The notes under the pieces were generated by a model that saw only the letters and a program-made list of their open reading frames with translations, was not told the origin of the DNA and made no database searches. From Variovorax paradoxus (lineage in GTDB: Bacteria; Pseudomonadota; Gammaproteobacteria; Burkholderiales; Burkholderiaceae_C), in NCBI RefSeq assembly GCF_018614875.1, contig NZ_JAGGNW010000033.1, forward strand, positions 1 to 64,000: a DNA stretch of 64,000 bases, in the 5' to 3' direction. Both the position numbers and the translations under genes were made by a program. Each line of letters starts with the position of its first letter. Position 1 is the stretch's first letter. Shown one piece after another: positions 26,084 through 34,937 of this stretch.

Positions 26084-26659
26084 TCAGTTTGCCTGCAGCA
26101 GATGGCGTCCGGGCTGGCCCGGACTGGCCTCGCCAACACGGATGGCCGCAATGCGCTGCACGAAGCGCGCCGGTTCGGCAAGAAAGCCGTCTTCGTAGGC
26201 CACCACGCGCAACGCTTGGCACGCGGCCAGCAGTTCGCCGGGCTGCAGCAGGAAGTCAGGGCGCGAGGGCTTGCCCACCGTCTCGTTGCCGGCCGCAAAG
26301 GTTTCGTAGAGCAGCACGCCACCCGGCGCGACCGCGGCCACGATGTCCGCCATGCGCGGACGCCACAGGTAGTTGGTGACGACCACGGCGCCGAAGGCCT
26401 GGCCCGCGAAAGGCCAGGGGCCGGACTCGATGTCGGCAGCCAGCACACGGCCGAAGGCGCCCGCGGCCTCGGCGGCTTCCGCCGAGCGGTCGACCCCCGT
26501 GACCGCATGCCCGCGCGCCGCGAACCAGCGCATGTGCCGTCCGTGGCCGCACGCCACGTCGAGCACGGCCGCCTCCGGGGCGAGCAGGTGCGACCATCTC
26601 ACGATCCATTCCGACGGCTCCGGTCCGCCGTGCGACGGTGCTGCATCTTTCATGGCCAT
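26084..26659 (-). CDS. Class I SAM-dependent methyltransferase
   Basis: A 191-aa small-molecule type methyltransferase. Motif I is VLDVACGHGRHMRWFAARG, then TGVDRSAEAAEAA and VVTNYLWRP. Its substrate is unknown. The sequence resembles tellurite-resistance/UbiE-like cytosolic methyltransferases. The start overlaps the stop of the upstream 46-aa gene as TGATG. An internal ATG at 26653 is possible, but the coupling favours 26659. Confidence 0.82.
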   Translation of the reverse strand: MAMKDAAPSHGGPEPSEWIVRWSHLLAPEAAVLDVACGHGRHMRWFAARGHAVTGVDRSAEAAEAAGAFGRVLAADIESGPWPFAGQAFGAVVVTNYLWRPRMADIVAAVAPGGVLLYETFAAGNETVGKPSRPDFLLQPGELLAACQALRVVAYEDGFLAEPARFVQRIAAIRVGEASPGQPGRHLLQAN

Positions 26660-26799
26660 CAGAAACAGGACCAGACCTGGTCGACCAGCGTGACCAGGAA
26701 ATCCGGGTGCACATAGAGCGCAAAAACCCCGCCCAGCGCTGCCAGCGCGGCGGCAAGCCAGCCGGCGTGCACGAGTTGGTGGTGCATGTGCGGAGTCAT
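26659..26799 (-). CDS. 46-aa membrane protein
   Basis: A very small protein starting MTPHMHHQLVHAGW, with one hydrophobic helix (LAAALAALGGVFALYVH) and ending VDQVWSCF. It is translationally coupled to the methyltransferase gene (TGATG). The His-rich N-terminus and single helix are the only features. Coding status is inferred from the coupling and the regular codon pattern, and I know no family. Confidence 0.55.
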   Translation of the reverse strand: MTPHMHHQLVHAGWLAAALAALGGVFALYVHPDFLVTLVDQVWSCF

Positions 26800-26821
26800 G
26801 GGGCCATTGTCCACCGTCAGG

Positions 26822-28045
26822 TCAGCCGGGTACGGCGGCCGGCTGGCCATCGCGCGCAATGGCGCTTTCCTTCACCGGCAGGTTGATCAGCGCCGCGAAC
26901 ACGCCCAGGGCAATCGCGATGTACCACACGACGTCGTAGCTGCCCGTGGTGTCGTACAGATAGCCGCCCAGCCAGACGCCGATGAACGACCCGACCTGGT
27001 GGCTCAGGAACACGAAGCCGCTGAGCATCGACAGGTGCGCCACGCCGAAGATGCCCGCGATGATCGCGTTGGTTGCGGGCACCGTCGAAAGCCAGAGAAA
27101 GCCCATGGCCGCCGAGAAGACGTACACGCTGAGCGGCGAGATCGGCGCCAAGAGGAACAGGGCGATCGAAACCGCCCGCGCAAAGTAGATGGCCGCCAGG
27201 ATCTTGCGCTTGGCCAGCTTCTGCCCCAGCAGTCCGACCGTGTAGGTGCCGAATACGTTGAAGAGCCCGATCAGCGCCAGTGCGTAGCCCGCCACTTCGG
27301 CCGGCAGGCGCTGGTCGCGCAGGTAGGTCGGCATGTGGATGCCGATGAACGCGAGCTGGAAGCCGCAGACGAAATACCCCGCCATCAGCAGGCCGAAGCT
27401 CGGATAGCGGAAGGCCTCGCCCACTGCGTGCAGCACCGACTGGTCGCGGTGCCCGGCCAGCGCGCCGCGCTGCGGTTCGCGCAGGCCGAAGGCCAGCGGC
27501 ACGATCACCAGCGCCAGCATCGCCACCACCGCGAGCGCGCTCTGCCAGCCCAGCTGCCTGATGAGCAACCCCTCGATCGGCGCCATCAGGAACTGGCCGA
27601 ACGAGCCGGCGGCGGCCGCCACGCCCATGGCCCACGAGCGCCGCTCGGCCGGGATCTGGCGCCCGATCACGCCGTAGACGACGGCATAGGTCGTGCCCGC
27701 CTGCGCCGCACCGATCAGCACGCCGGCACTCAGCGTGAACAGCAGCGGCGTGGGCGAATACGCCATGCCCAGCAGGCCCAGCGCATAGAACGCCGTGCCG
27801 GCAATCAGCACCCGGAAGGCGCCGAAGCGATCCGCCACGATGCCCGCGAACACGCCGAAGATGCCCCACGACAGGTTCTGGACGGCCAGCGCGAACGAGA
27901 AGGTCTGCCGGCTCCAGTCCTGCGCCTGCGTGATCGGCTGCAGCCAGAGGCCGAAGCCATGGCGGATGCCCATGGAGAGCGTGACGATCATGGCGCCGCA
28001 GATCAATACCTGCTTGACCGAGAGAGTGGGAGGCGAGGCTTGCAT
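26822..28045 (-). CDS. MFS transporter
   Basis: A 407-aa major facilitator with about twelve membrane helices. Loop motifs include GIFGVFAGIVADRFGAFRVL between helices 2 and 3, and a second-half counterpart GLLGQKLAKRKIL. The family resembles oxalate/formate or monocarboxylate antiporter-like MFS proteins (NLSWGIFG, HQVGSFIGVWLGG). The substrate is unknown. It is divergent from parE, with a 178-base spacer in which I see no gene. Confidence 0.87.
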   Translation of the reverse strand: MQASPPTLSVKQVLICGAMIVTLSMGIRHGFGLWLQPITQAQDWSRQTFSFALAVQNLSWGIFGVFAGIVADRFGAFRVLIAGTAFYALGLLGMAYSPTPLLFTLSAGVLIGAAQAGTTYAVVYGVIGRQIPAERRSWAMGVAAAAGSFGQFLMAPIEGLLIRQLGWQSALAVVAMLALVIVPLAFGLREPQRGALAGHRDQSVLHAVGEAFRYPSFGLLMAGYFVCGFQLAFIGIHMPTYLRDQRLPAEVAGYALALIGLFNVFGTYTVGLLGQKLAKRKILAAIYFARAVSIALFLLAPISPLSVYVFSAAMGFLWLSTVPATNAIIAGIFGVAHLSMLSGFVFLSHQVGSFIGVWLGGYLYDTTGSYDVVWYIAIALGVFAALINLPVKESAIARDGQPAAVPG

Positions 28046-28223
28046 GGCGTCGAATGTAGCGACTCGGGTACTTTGGGAGGCGCGCGGGCGGGCAAAGCCA
28101 TTGATGATTTATCGCGGCCTGTTTGATGCGCATCGGGCATCAAAGCCGCAGATCGCCGGGGCTGCGGGTGTTTCCTGTATGGGTATCCAGTGGTTGCGGA
28201 GCGACTGACTACAATCCGCCCCC

Positions 28224-30221
28224 ATGGCGACTCCCCTCAAGACTCCCCCCAGTTCAACGTCCGCATCCTCAGGCTACTCGGAAGGCTCCATCCGCGTGCT
28301 CAAGGGCCTCGAGCCTGTGAAGCAGCGCCCGGGCATGTACACCCGGACCGACAACCCGCTGCACATCATCCAGGAAGTGCTGGACAACGCGGCCGACGAG
28401 GCGCTGGCGGGCTACGGCAAGAAGATCAAGGTCACGCTGCATGCCGACGGCTCGGTGAGCATCGAGGACGACGGCCGCGGCATTCCGTTCGGCCTGCATC
28501 CCGAGGAAAAGGCCCCGGTAGTCGAACTGGTGTTCACCCGCCTGCACGCCGGCGGCAAGTTCGACAAGGGCTCGGGCGGCGCCTACAGCTTCTCGGGCGG
28601 CCTGCACGGCGTGGGCGTGTCGGTGACCAATGCGCTGTCGAAGCGGCTCGAAGTCACCTCGCACCGAGAAGGCTCCATTGCCAAGCTGGCCTTCAGCGCC
28701 GGCGACGTGATCGAGGCGCTCGAGATCCGCAAGCTCGAAGCCGGCGAACGCAGGCAGGGCACCACCGTGCGTGCCTGGCCCGACGCCAAGTATTTCGAGA
28801 CCGCCGCGCTGCCGATGGCAGAGCTCACCCACCTGCTGCGCAGCAAGGCCGTGCTGATGCCCGGTGTCAGCGTCACGCTCACTATCGAGAAGACCAAGGA
28901 AACGCAGCAGTGGCTCTACAAGGGCGGCCTGAGCGACTACCTGATGCAGACGCTCAACGGCGACCCGGTGATCCCGCTGTTCGAAGGCAGCGGCCATGCC
29001 GACAAGAACGCAGACAACTTCGCCGAAGGCGAGGGCGCCGACTGGTGCGTGGCCTTCACCGAAGACGGCCAGCCGGTGCGTGAGAGTTATGTCAACCTGA
29101 TTCCCACCAGCGCCGGCGGCACGCACGAAAGCGGCCTGCGCGACGGCCTGTTCACCGCGGTGAAGGGCTTCATCGAACTGCACTCGCTGCTGCCCAAGGG
29201 CGTGAAGCTGCTGCCCGAGGACGTGTTCGCGCGCGCCTCGTACGTGCTGAGCGCCAAGGTGCTCGATCCGCAGTTCCAGGGCCAGATCAAGGAGCGCCTG
29301 AATTCGCGCGATGCGGTGCGGCTGGTGTCGAGCTTCGTGCGCCCCGCGCTCGAGCTGTGGCTCAACCAGCACGTCGACTACGGCAAGAAGCTCGCCGAAC
29401 TGGCCATCAAGGCCGCGCAGACGCGCCAGCGCGCCGGCCAGAAGGTCGAGAAGCGCAAGGGCTCCGGCGTGGCCGTGCTGCCCGGCAAGCTGACCGATTG
29501 CGAGAGCAAGGACATCAGCCACAACGAAGTCTTCCTGGTCGAGGGCGACTCCGCCGGCGGCAGCGCCAAGATGGGCCGCGACAAGGAAAGCCAGGCCATC
29601 CTGCCACTGCGCGGCAAGGTGCTCAACACCTGGGAAGTGGAGCGCGACCGGCTCTTCGCCAACACCGAAATCCACGACATCTCGGTGGCCGTGGGCGTCG
29701 ACCCGCACGGCCCCAACGACACGCCCGACATGAGCGGCCTGCGCTACGGCAAGATCTGCATCCTGAGCGATGCCGACGTGGACGGCTCGCACATCCAGGT
29801 GTTGCTGCTCACGCTGTTCTTCCGGCACTTTCCCAAACTCATCGAAACCGGCCATGTGTATGTCGCAAAGCCGCCGCTGTTCCGGGTCGATGCACCGGCC
29901 CGCGGCAAGAAGCCAGCCTCCAAGGTCTATGCGCTGGACGAGGGCGAACTGACCGCCACGCTGGACAAATTGCGCAAGGACGGCGTGCGCGAAGGCGCCT
30001 GGAGCATCAGCCGCTTCAAGGGACTGGGCGAAATGAGCGCGGAACAATTGTGGGAAACCACGCTCAATCCGGATACCCGGCGCCTGATGAAGGTGCAATT
30101 GGGGCGCTTCGATTTCACGTCCACCCAGGGCGAGATCACCAAGCTCATGGGCAAGGGCGAGGCAGCCGCCCGGCGCGAATTGATGGAACTGCGCGCCGAC
30201 GATGTCGATATCGATGTTTGA
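28224..30221 (+). CDS. parE: DNA topoisomerase IV subunit B
   Basis: A 665-aa ATPase subunit of topoisomerase IV, which decatenates daughter chromosomes. The GHKL domain has EVLDNAADEALAGYG, IEDDGRGIPFG and SGGLHGVGVSVTNALS. The TOPRIM domain has LVEGDSAGGSAKMGRDKE and SDADVDGSHIQVLL. The length, shorter than GyrB, and parC 2.1 kb downstream on the same strand support ParE rather than gyrase. Two unrelated genes lie between the subunits. Confidence 0.95.
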   Translation: MATPLKTPPSSTSASSGYSEGSIRVLKGLEPVKQRPGMYTRTDNPLHIIQEVLDNAADEALAGYGKKIKVTLHADGSVSIEDDGRGIPFGLHPEEKAPVVELVFTRLHAGGKFDKGSGGAYSFSGGLHGVGVSVTNALSKRLEVTSHREGSIAKLAFSAGDVIEALEIRKLEAGERRQGTTVRAWPDAKYFETAALPMAELTHLLRSKAVLMPGVSVTLTIEKTKETQQWLYKGGLSDYLMQTLNGDPVIPLFEGSGHADKNADNFAEGEGADWCVAFTEDGQPVRESYVNLIPTSAGGTHESGLRDGLFTAVKGFIELHSLLPKGVKLLPEDVFARASYVLSAKVLDPQFQGQIKERLNSRDAVRLVSSFVRPALELWLNQHVDYGKKLAELAIKAAQTRQRAGQKVEKRKGSGVAVLPGKLTDCESKDISHNEVFLVEGDSAGGSAKMGRDKESQAILPLRGKVLNTWEVERDRLFANTEIHDISVAVGVDPHGPNDTPDMSGLRYGKICILSDADVDGSHIQVLLLTLFFRHFPKLIETGHVYVAKPPLFRVDAPARGKKPASKVYALDEGELTATLDKLRKDGVREGAWSISRFKGLGEMSAEQLWETTLNPDTRRLMKVQLGRFDFTSTQGEITKLMGKGEAAARRELMELRADDVDIDV

Positions 30222-30247
30222 CCACCCTCGTGAAAATTCCAGATCTC

Positions 30248-31129
30248 ATGCGTCCGTTGCTCCTGGCCCTGCTGCTGTGCGCGCAGCAGGGGCTTGCGCA
30301 CGCCGCTGACGTCTACGGCTACATCGACAGCAAGGGCGTGGCGCACTTCGCATCGGAAAAGATCGACGAGCGCTATCAGATCTTCTTTCGGCGCGGCCAG
30401 AGCTTCGACACCTCGCAAGGCATCGGAGCATCCGGGCGCGGCGGGCGCAAGCTCGATGGAAAGGTGCCGCAGGCATCGCAAACCCTGCTTGCCCTGTTCG
30501 AGGCCTCGCCAAGCTACAAGACCGCGAAGGCCGCGCTGCGCGATGCGTCGACCAGGCATTCGATCGACTACGAACTGCTGCAGGCACTGATCGCAACAGA
30601 ATCGGGCTTCGATGCGCAAGCCGTCTCGCCCAAAGGCGCGATGGGTCTCATGCAGCTGATGCCCGCGACCGCGCAGCGCTACGGCGTCTCGGCCGACAAG
30701 CGCGCCACCATCGAGAAAAAGCTGTTCGACCCGCGCACCAACATCGCGGCCGGCTCGCGCTACCTGCGCGACCTGATCGCGATGTTCCCGGGCCAGATCG
30801 AACTGGCCCTGGCTGCCTACAACGCGGGCGAAGGCGCGGTGCAGCGCGCGGGCAACAAGATCCCGAACTACAAGGAAACGCAGAACTACGTGCAGACCGT
30901 GCTGCAGCTCTACGCCTACCTCAAGCCGTCGGCCGGCATGGGCGTGGTTGCCGGCGGGCGCGGCGGCAAGACGCCGGGGCGCATCCGCATGGAGCTCACG
31001 GTGCCCAAGGGCGGGGCGCTGGGCCGTGGCAACATGCCGCCTGATTCGCCGGGCGACGTGCCGGTCATGCCCGGTGCCGCCGAGCCGTCGCCGGTGCCGG
31101 GCGCCAGCTCGGACGCGCCGGTGTCGTGA
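30248..31129 (+). CDS. Lytic transglycosylase (SLT family, DUF4124 N-terminus)
   Basis: A 293-aa periplasmic murein transglycosylase. A signal peptide (MRPLLLALLLCAQQGLAHA) is followed by a short DUF4124-like region (DVYGYIDSKGVAHFASEKID) and the goose-lysozyme-like SLT domain. Catalytic Glu118 is in IATESGFD, with GAMGLMQLMPAT and ALAAYNAGEGAV. The C-terminal 60 residues are Gly/Pro-rich. ATG 30248 gives the cleanest signal peptide, but none of the candidate starts (TTG 30218, GTG 30230) has a good ribosome binding site. TTG 30218 would overlap the parE stop. Confidence 0.88.
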   Translation: MRPLLLALLLCAQQGLAHAADVYGYIDSKGVAHFASEKIDERYQIFFRRGQSFDTSQGIGASGRGGRKLDGKVPQASQTLLALFEASPSYKTAKAALRDASTRHSIDYELLQALIATESGFDAQAVSPKGAMGLMQLMPATAQRYGVSADKRATIEKKLFDPRTNIAAGSRYLRDLIAMFPGQIELALAAYNAGEGAVQRAGNKIPNYKETQNYVQTVLQLYAYLKPSAGMGVVAGGRGGKTPGRIRMELTVPKGGALGRGNMPPDSPGDVPVMPGAAEPSPVPGASSDAPVS

Positions 31130-31169
31130 TGGCACCGGCCCGCTTTCCTTGCCGATGAAGGAGCCCTTC

Positions 31170-32291
31170 ATGCATCGCCGAAGCTTCGTCCTCGCGACCG
31201 CTGCCTGTGCGGTGGCCGGCGCCACGCGCGCGCAGCATGCAGCCACGCACGACACGCCGCCGCCGGCGCCTTCGTCGAAAGAGCCGTACGCGCGCCTGCA
31301 GGGCGGCGTGCCGCACCACATGACGCCCGAGCAGGAAGCCCAGCGTGTCACCGACAGCCCCGCGCCGGCCGGCCCGCAAGGCCGCTGGGTGCCGCGCGCG
31401 GCCCTGCCGATTCCGCGCAGCGAGATGGCCTGGGCCATCGCTGCGCAAGGGCGCATGCACGTGGTCGGCGGCTATGGTGAAGGCAAGGTCAACCGCGACT
31501 ACCACCACATCTACGACCCGCAGTCCGACCGCTGGCTCGACGGCGCGCCGCTGCCGCGCGGCGCCAACCACGTCGCGGTGACGGCCGACGGCGGGCGCGT
31601 GTATGCGCTCGGCGGCTTCGTCGAACAGAACCGCCGCTCCGACACGAATGCCTACATCTACGAGATTGCCGCCAACCGCTGGAGCGCCATTGCGCCACTG
31701 CCACGCCCGCGCGGCGCGGCGGCCGCGGTGATGCTCGATGGTTCGCTGCACCTGATCGGCGGCGCGTCCGAGCCTGCCGCCGAGCGCGCGAGCGTGGGCT
31801 GGCACGAGGTCTACGACCCCAAGGCCGATCGCTGGTCGTCCGCCAAGCCGCTGCCCGGCGCGCGCGACCATGTGGGTTGCGTGGCGCACGGCGGCCAGAT
31901 CCATGTGGTCGGCGGCCGCTTCAACACCTTCGAATACAACACCGACCTGCACCACGTCTACCTGCCCGCGCGCGACACCTGGGAGCTGCGTTCGCCGCTT
32001 CCCACCGCGCGCTCGGGCCATGGCCTCGTGGTCTTGCGCGGCCGCTTCTTCGCCATGGGCGGGGAGGGCGGCATTCTCGTCAGCGGCGTGCCGCGCCAGG
32101 CCAAGGTGTTCGGCCAGATGGAAAGCTACAACCCCGTGGACGACACCTGGCAACGCCATGCACCGATGCCCACGCCGCGCCATGCCGTGGGCGCGGCCGT
32201 CATCGGCGACTGGATCTACGTCGCCGGCGGCGGCGCGGTGCTCGGCGGCGCCGTGCAGTCCGCGGTGCACGAGGCTTTCACTTTGAGCTGA
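31170..32291 (+). CDS. Exported kelch-repeat protein
   Basis: A 373-aa secreted protein with a Tat-like signal (MHRRSFVLATAACAVAGATRA) followed by about six kelch beta-propeller blades. Repeating elements include MHVVGGYGEG, VYALGGFVEQ, LHLIGGASEP, IHVVGGRFNT and FFAMGGEGGI, each with a following W in the DRW/DTW position. The ligand is unknown; relatives include N-acetylneuraminate epimerase-like propellers. GAAGGAG seven bases before ATG 31170 decides the start. It lies between the transglycosylase and parC. Confidence 0.83.
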   Translation: MHRRSFVLATAACAVAGATRAQHAATHDTPPPAPSSKEPYARLQGGVPHHMTPEQEAQRVTDSPAPAGPQGRWVPRAALPIPRSEMAWAIAAQGRMHVVGGYGEGKVNRDYHHIYDPQSDRWLDGAPLPRGANHVAVTADGGRVYALGGFVEQNRRSDTNAYIYEIAANRWSAIAPLPRPRGAAAAVMLDGSLHLIGGASEPAAERASVGWHEVYDPKADRWSSAKPLPGARDHVGCVAHGGQIHVVGGRFNTFEYNTDLHHVYLPARDTWELRSPLPTARSGHGLVVLRGRFFAMGGEGGILVSGVPRQAKVFGQMESYNPVDDTWQRHAPMPTPRHAVGAAVIGDWIYVAGGGAVLGGAVQSAVHEAFTLS

Positions 32292-32346
32292 GCGCGCGAA
32301 CAAAGCGCACGGCCCCCACGCAACTGTTTTTCTTTCTCTCTTTTCC

Positions 32347-34749
32347 ATGGATTCCCAACCTCCGCTCGATCTCCAGGGTCCCACCGACGGCGACACCACG
32401 CTCACGCTGGCCGACTACGCACAGACCGCCTACCTCGAATACGCCCTGAGCGTGGTCAAGGGCCGCGCGCTGCCCGATGTGTCCGACGGCCAGAAGCCGG
32501 TGCAGCGGCGCATCCTGTACTCGATGTCGCGCATGGGCCTGGGCTTCGGCGGCACCAACGGCACCGTGGGCGCCAAGCCCGTGAAGAGCGCGCGCGTGGT
32601 CGGCGACGTGCTCGGCCGCTTCCACCCGCACAGCGACCAGGCCGCGTACGACGCGCTGGTGCGCATGGCGCAAGACTTCTCGCAGCGCTACCCACTGGTC
32701 GACGGCCAGGGCAACTTCGGCAGCCGCGACGGCGACGGCGCTGCGGCCATGCGCTACACCGAGGCGCGTCTGGCGCGCATCACCAGCCTGCTGCTCGACG
32801 AGATCGACGAAGGCACGGTCGACTTCATTCCCAACTATGACGGCAGCACCGAAGAGCCGCGCTTGCTGCCCGCGCGGCTGCCTTTCACGCTGCTCAATGG
32901 CGCCAGCGGCATCGCGGTCGGCCTGGCCACCGAGATCCCGAGCCACAACCTGCGCGAGATCGCCGACGCCTGCGTGGCGCTGATCAAGTCGAACGGCAAG
33001 CTCAGCGAGGAAGAGCTCCTGGGGCTGGTGCCCGGCCCTGACTATCCGGGCGGCGCGCAGATCATCAGCGGCCCGGGCGACATCGCCGACGCCTACCGCA
33101 CCGGCCGCGGCTCGCTCAAGGTGCGCGCGCGCTGGAAGATCGAAGACCTCGCGCGCGGCCAGTGGCAGCTGGTGGTCAACGAACTGCCGCCGGGCGTCAG
33201 CACGCAGAAGGTGCTCGAGGAGATCGAGGAAATCACCAACCCGAAGGTCAAGGCCGGCAAGAAGGCGCTCTCCGCCGACCAGACCCAGCTGAAGGCCGCG
33301 ATGCTCTCGGTGCTCGACGTCGTGCGCGACGAGTCCAGCAAGGACGCGGCCGTGCGCCTGGTGTTCGAGCCCAAGACCTCGCGCATCAGCCAGGACGAAT
33401 TCGTCACCACGCTGCTCGCGCAGACCTCGCTCGAAACCTCGTCGCCGATCAACCTCACGATGGTGGGCATCGACGGCAAGCCGACGCAGAAGTCGCTGCG
33501 CCAGATGCTCAACGAGTGGATCGCGTTCCGCGAGGTCACGGTCGAGAAGCGCTCGCGGCATCGGCTCAACAAGGTGCTGGAGCGCATCCACATCCTCGAG
33601 GGGCGGCAACTGGTGCTGCTCAACATCGACGAGGTGATCGCGATCATCCGCGCGGCCGAGGACCCGAAGGCCGCGCTCATCGCACGCTTCGACCTCAGCG
33701 AACGCCAGGCCGAGGACATCCTTGAAATCCGCCTGCGCCAACTCGCGCGCCTCGAAGCCATCAAGATCGAGCAAGAGCTCAAGGGCCTGCGCGACGAGCA
33801 GAAGAAGCTCGAAGACATCCTCGGCAGCCCGGCCGCGCTACGCCGCCTGCTGGTGAAGGAAATCGAGGCCGACGCCAAGACCTTCGAAGACCCGCGCCGC
33901 ACGCTGATCCAGGCCGAGAAGCGCGCCGTGGCCGAAGTGAAGGTGGTCGACGAGCCCGTGACCGTGATCGTGTCGCAGAAGGGCTGGGTCCGTGCGCAGA
34001 AGGGTTGGGCCAGCGAGAAGGCTGCGGCGAACGGTGGCAATGGTGCTGCCGCGCCCGAATACAGCTTCAAGTCCGGCGACGCGCTCTACGGCGCCTTCGA
34101 ATGCCGCAGCGTCGACACGCTGCTGGTGTTCGGCTCCTCCAAGGACAAGACCGTGCGCGTCTACACCGTGCCCGTGGCCTCGCTGCCCGGCGCGCGCGGC
34201 GACGGGCAGCCCGTGACCACGCTGATCGAGCTCGATGCCGGCACGCACGTCACGCATTTCTTCGCGGGGCCGGTGGGCGCCAGCGTGCTGCTGGCCAACA
34301 CCGGCGGCTACGGCTTCATCGCCACGGTCGAGAACATGATGTCGCGCCAGCGCGGCGGCAAGGCCTTCATCGACGTGGGCGAGGGCGAACAGCTCTGCCG
34401 TCCCTCGCTGGTGGGCGGCGCGAGCGGCGCGGAGCCGATGCCGGCCGCCACGCACGTGGCCTGCGCCTCGACCGGCGGCCGCATCCTGACCTTCGACATT
34501 GCCGAGCTCAAGAGCCTGCCGAAGGGCGGCCGCGGCCTCACGCTGATCGACCTCGAAGCCAAGGACACGCTGGCCGGCGCCGCGGCCTACACGCGCAGCG
34601 TGAAGATCGAAGGCATCGGCCGCGGTGGCAAGGAGCGCGATGAAACGCTGGAAATCCGCACGCTCAACAACGCGCGCGGCAGCCGCGCGCGCAAGGGCAA
34701 GGCGGCCGACCTGGGCTTCAAGCCGGCGAGCATCGTGCGGGTGCTGTGA
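32347..34749 (+). CDS. parC: DNA topoisomerase IV subunit A
   Basis: An 800-aa breakage-reunion subunit of topoisomerase IV. The catalytic tyrosine is Tyr138 (AAAMRYTEARL). The N-terminus (TAYLEYALSVVKGRALPDVSDGQKP, given here in part) and the C-terminal beta-pinwheel are typical of Burkholderiales ParC. In the quinolone-binding helix the window reads HPHSDQAAYDA, i.e. S96, Q98 and D102 at the positions of E. coli G78, S80 and E84. Its stop overlaps the next small gene as TGATG. Confidence 0.95.
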   Translation: MDSQPPLDLQGPTDGDTTLTLADYAQTAYLEYALSVVKGRALPDVSDGQKPVQRRILYSMSRMGLGFGGTNGTVGAKPVKSARVVGDVLGRFHPHSDQAAYDALVRMAQDFSQRYPLVDGQGNFGSRDGDGAAAMRYTEARLARITSLLLDEIDEGTVDFIPNYDGSTEEPRLLPARLPFTLLNGASGIAVGLATEIPSHNLREIADACVALIKSNGKLSEEELLGLVPGPDYPGGAQIISGPGDIADAYRTGRGSLKVRARWKIEDLARGQWQLVVNELPPGVSTQKVLEEIEEITNPKVKAGKKALSADQTQLKAAMLSVLDVVRDESSKDAAVRLVFEPKTSRISQDEFVTTLLAQTSLETSSPINLTMVGIDGKPTQKSLRQMLNEWIAFREVTVEKRSRHRLNKVLERIHILEGRQLVLLNIDEVIAIIRAAEDPKAALIARFDLSERQAEDILEIRLRQLARLEAIKIEQELKGLRDEQKKLEDILGSPAALRRLLVKEIEADAKTFEDPRRTLIQAEKRAVAEVKVVDEPVTVIVSQKGWVRAQKGWASEKAAANGGNGAAAPEYSFKSGDALYGAFECRSVDTLLVFGSSKDKTVRVYTVPVASLPGARGDGQPVTTLIELDAGTHVTHFFAGPVGASVLLANTGGYGFIATVENMMSRQRGGKAFIDVGEGEQLCRPSLVGGASGAEPMPAATHVACASTGGRILTFDIAELKSLPKGGRGLTLIDLEAKDTLAGAAAYTRSVKIEGIGRGGKERDETLEIRTLNNARGSRARKGKAADLGFKPASIVRVL

Positions 34750-34937
34750 TGGGCGGCATCGACATCAGCGTCATCGGCCTCGTCATTGCAGTGGCCACGG
34801 GCCTTGCCAGCTTCTGGTTCGGACGCCGCATGCGCCTGAAGCGCGGGGCCAGGCAGCGCGAGAAAGACCGCATCGCGGCGCAGGCCATCGAGACCCGGCA
34901 GCAGCGCCGGGCGCGCGAGCGCAAGGAGCGCGGCTAG
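34749..34937 (+). CDS. Small single-span membrane protein after parC
   Basis: A 62-aa protein with one N-terminal membrane helix (ISVIGLVIAVATGLASFWFG) and a strongly basic cytoplasmic tail (RRMRLKRGARQREKDR, then ETRQQRRARERKERG). It starts in the parC stop (TGATG). Its own stop shares a CTAG with the stop of the convergent metallo-hydrolase gene. No family is known to me. The basic tail could bind nucleic acid or phospholipid, but that is a guess. Confidence 0.65.
   Translation: MGGIDISVIGLVIAVATGLASFWFGRRMRLKRGARQREKDRIAAQAIETRQQRRARERKERG

Noticed and set aside
28269..30098. A 609-codon open frame antisense to parE
   Set aside because: parE is certain on the plus strand, and the antisense product has no domain and biased composition.
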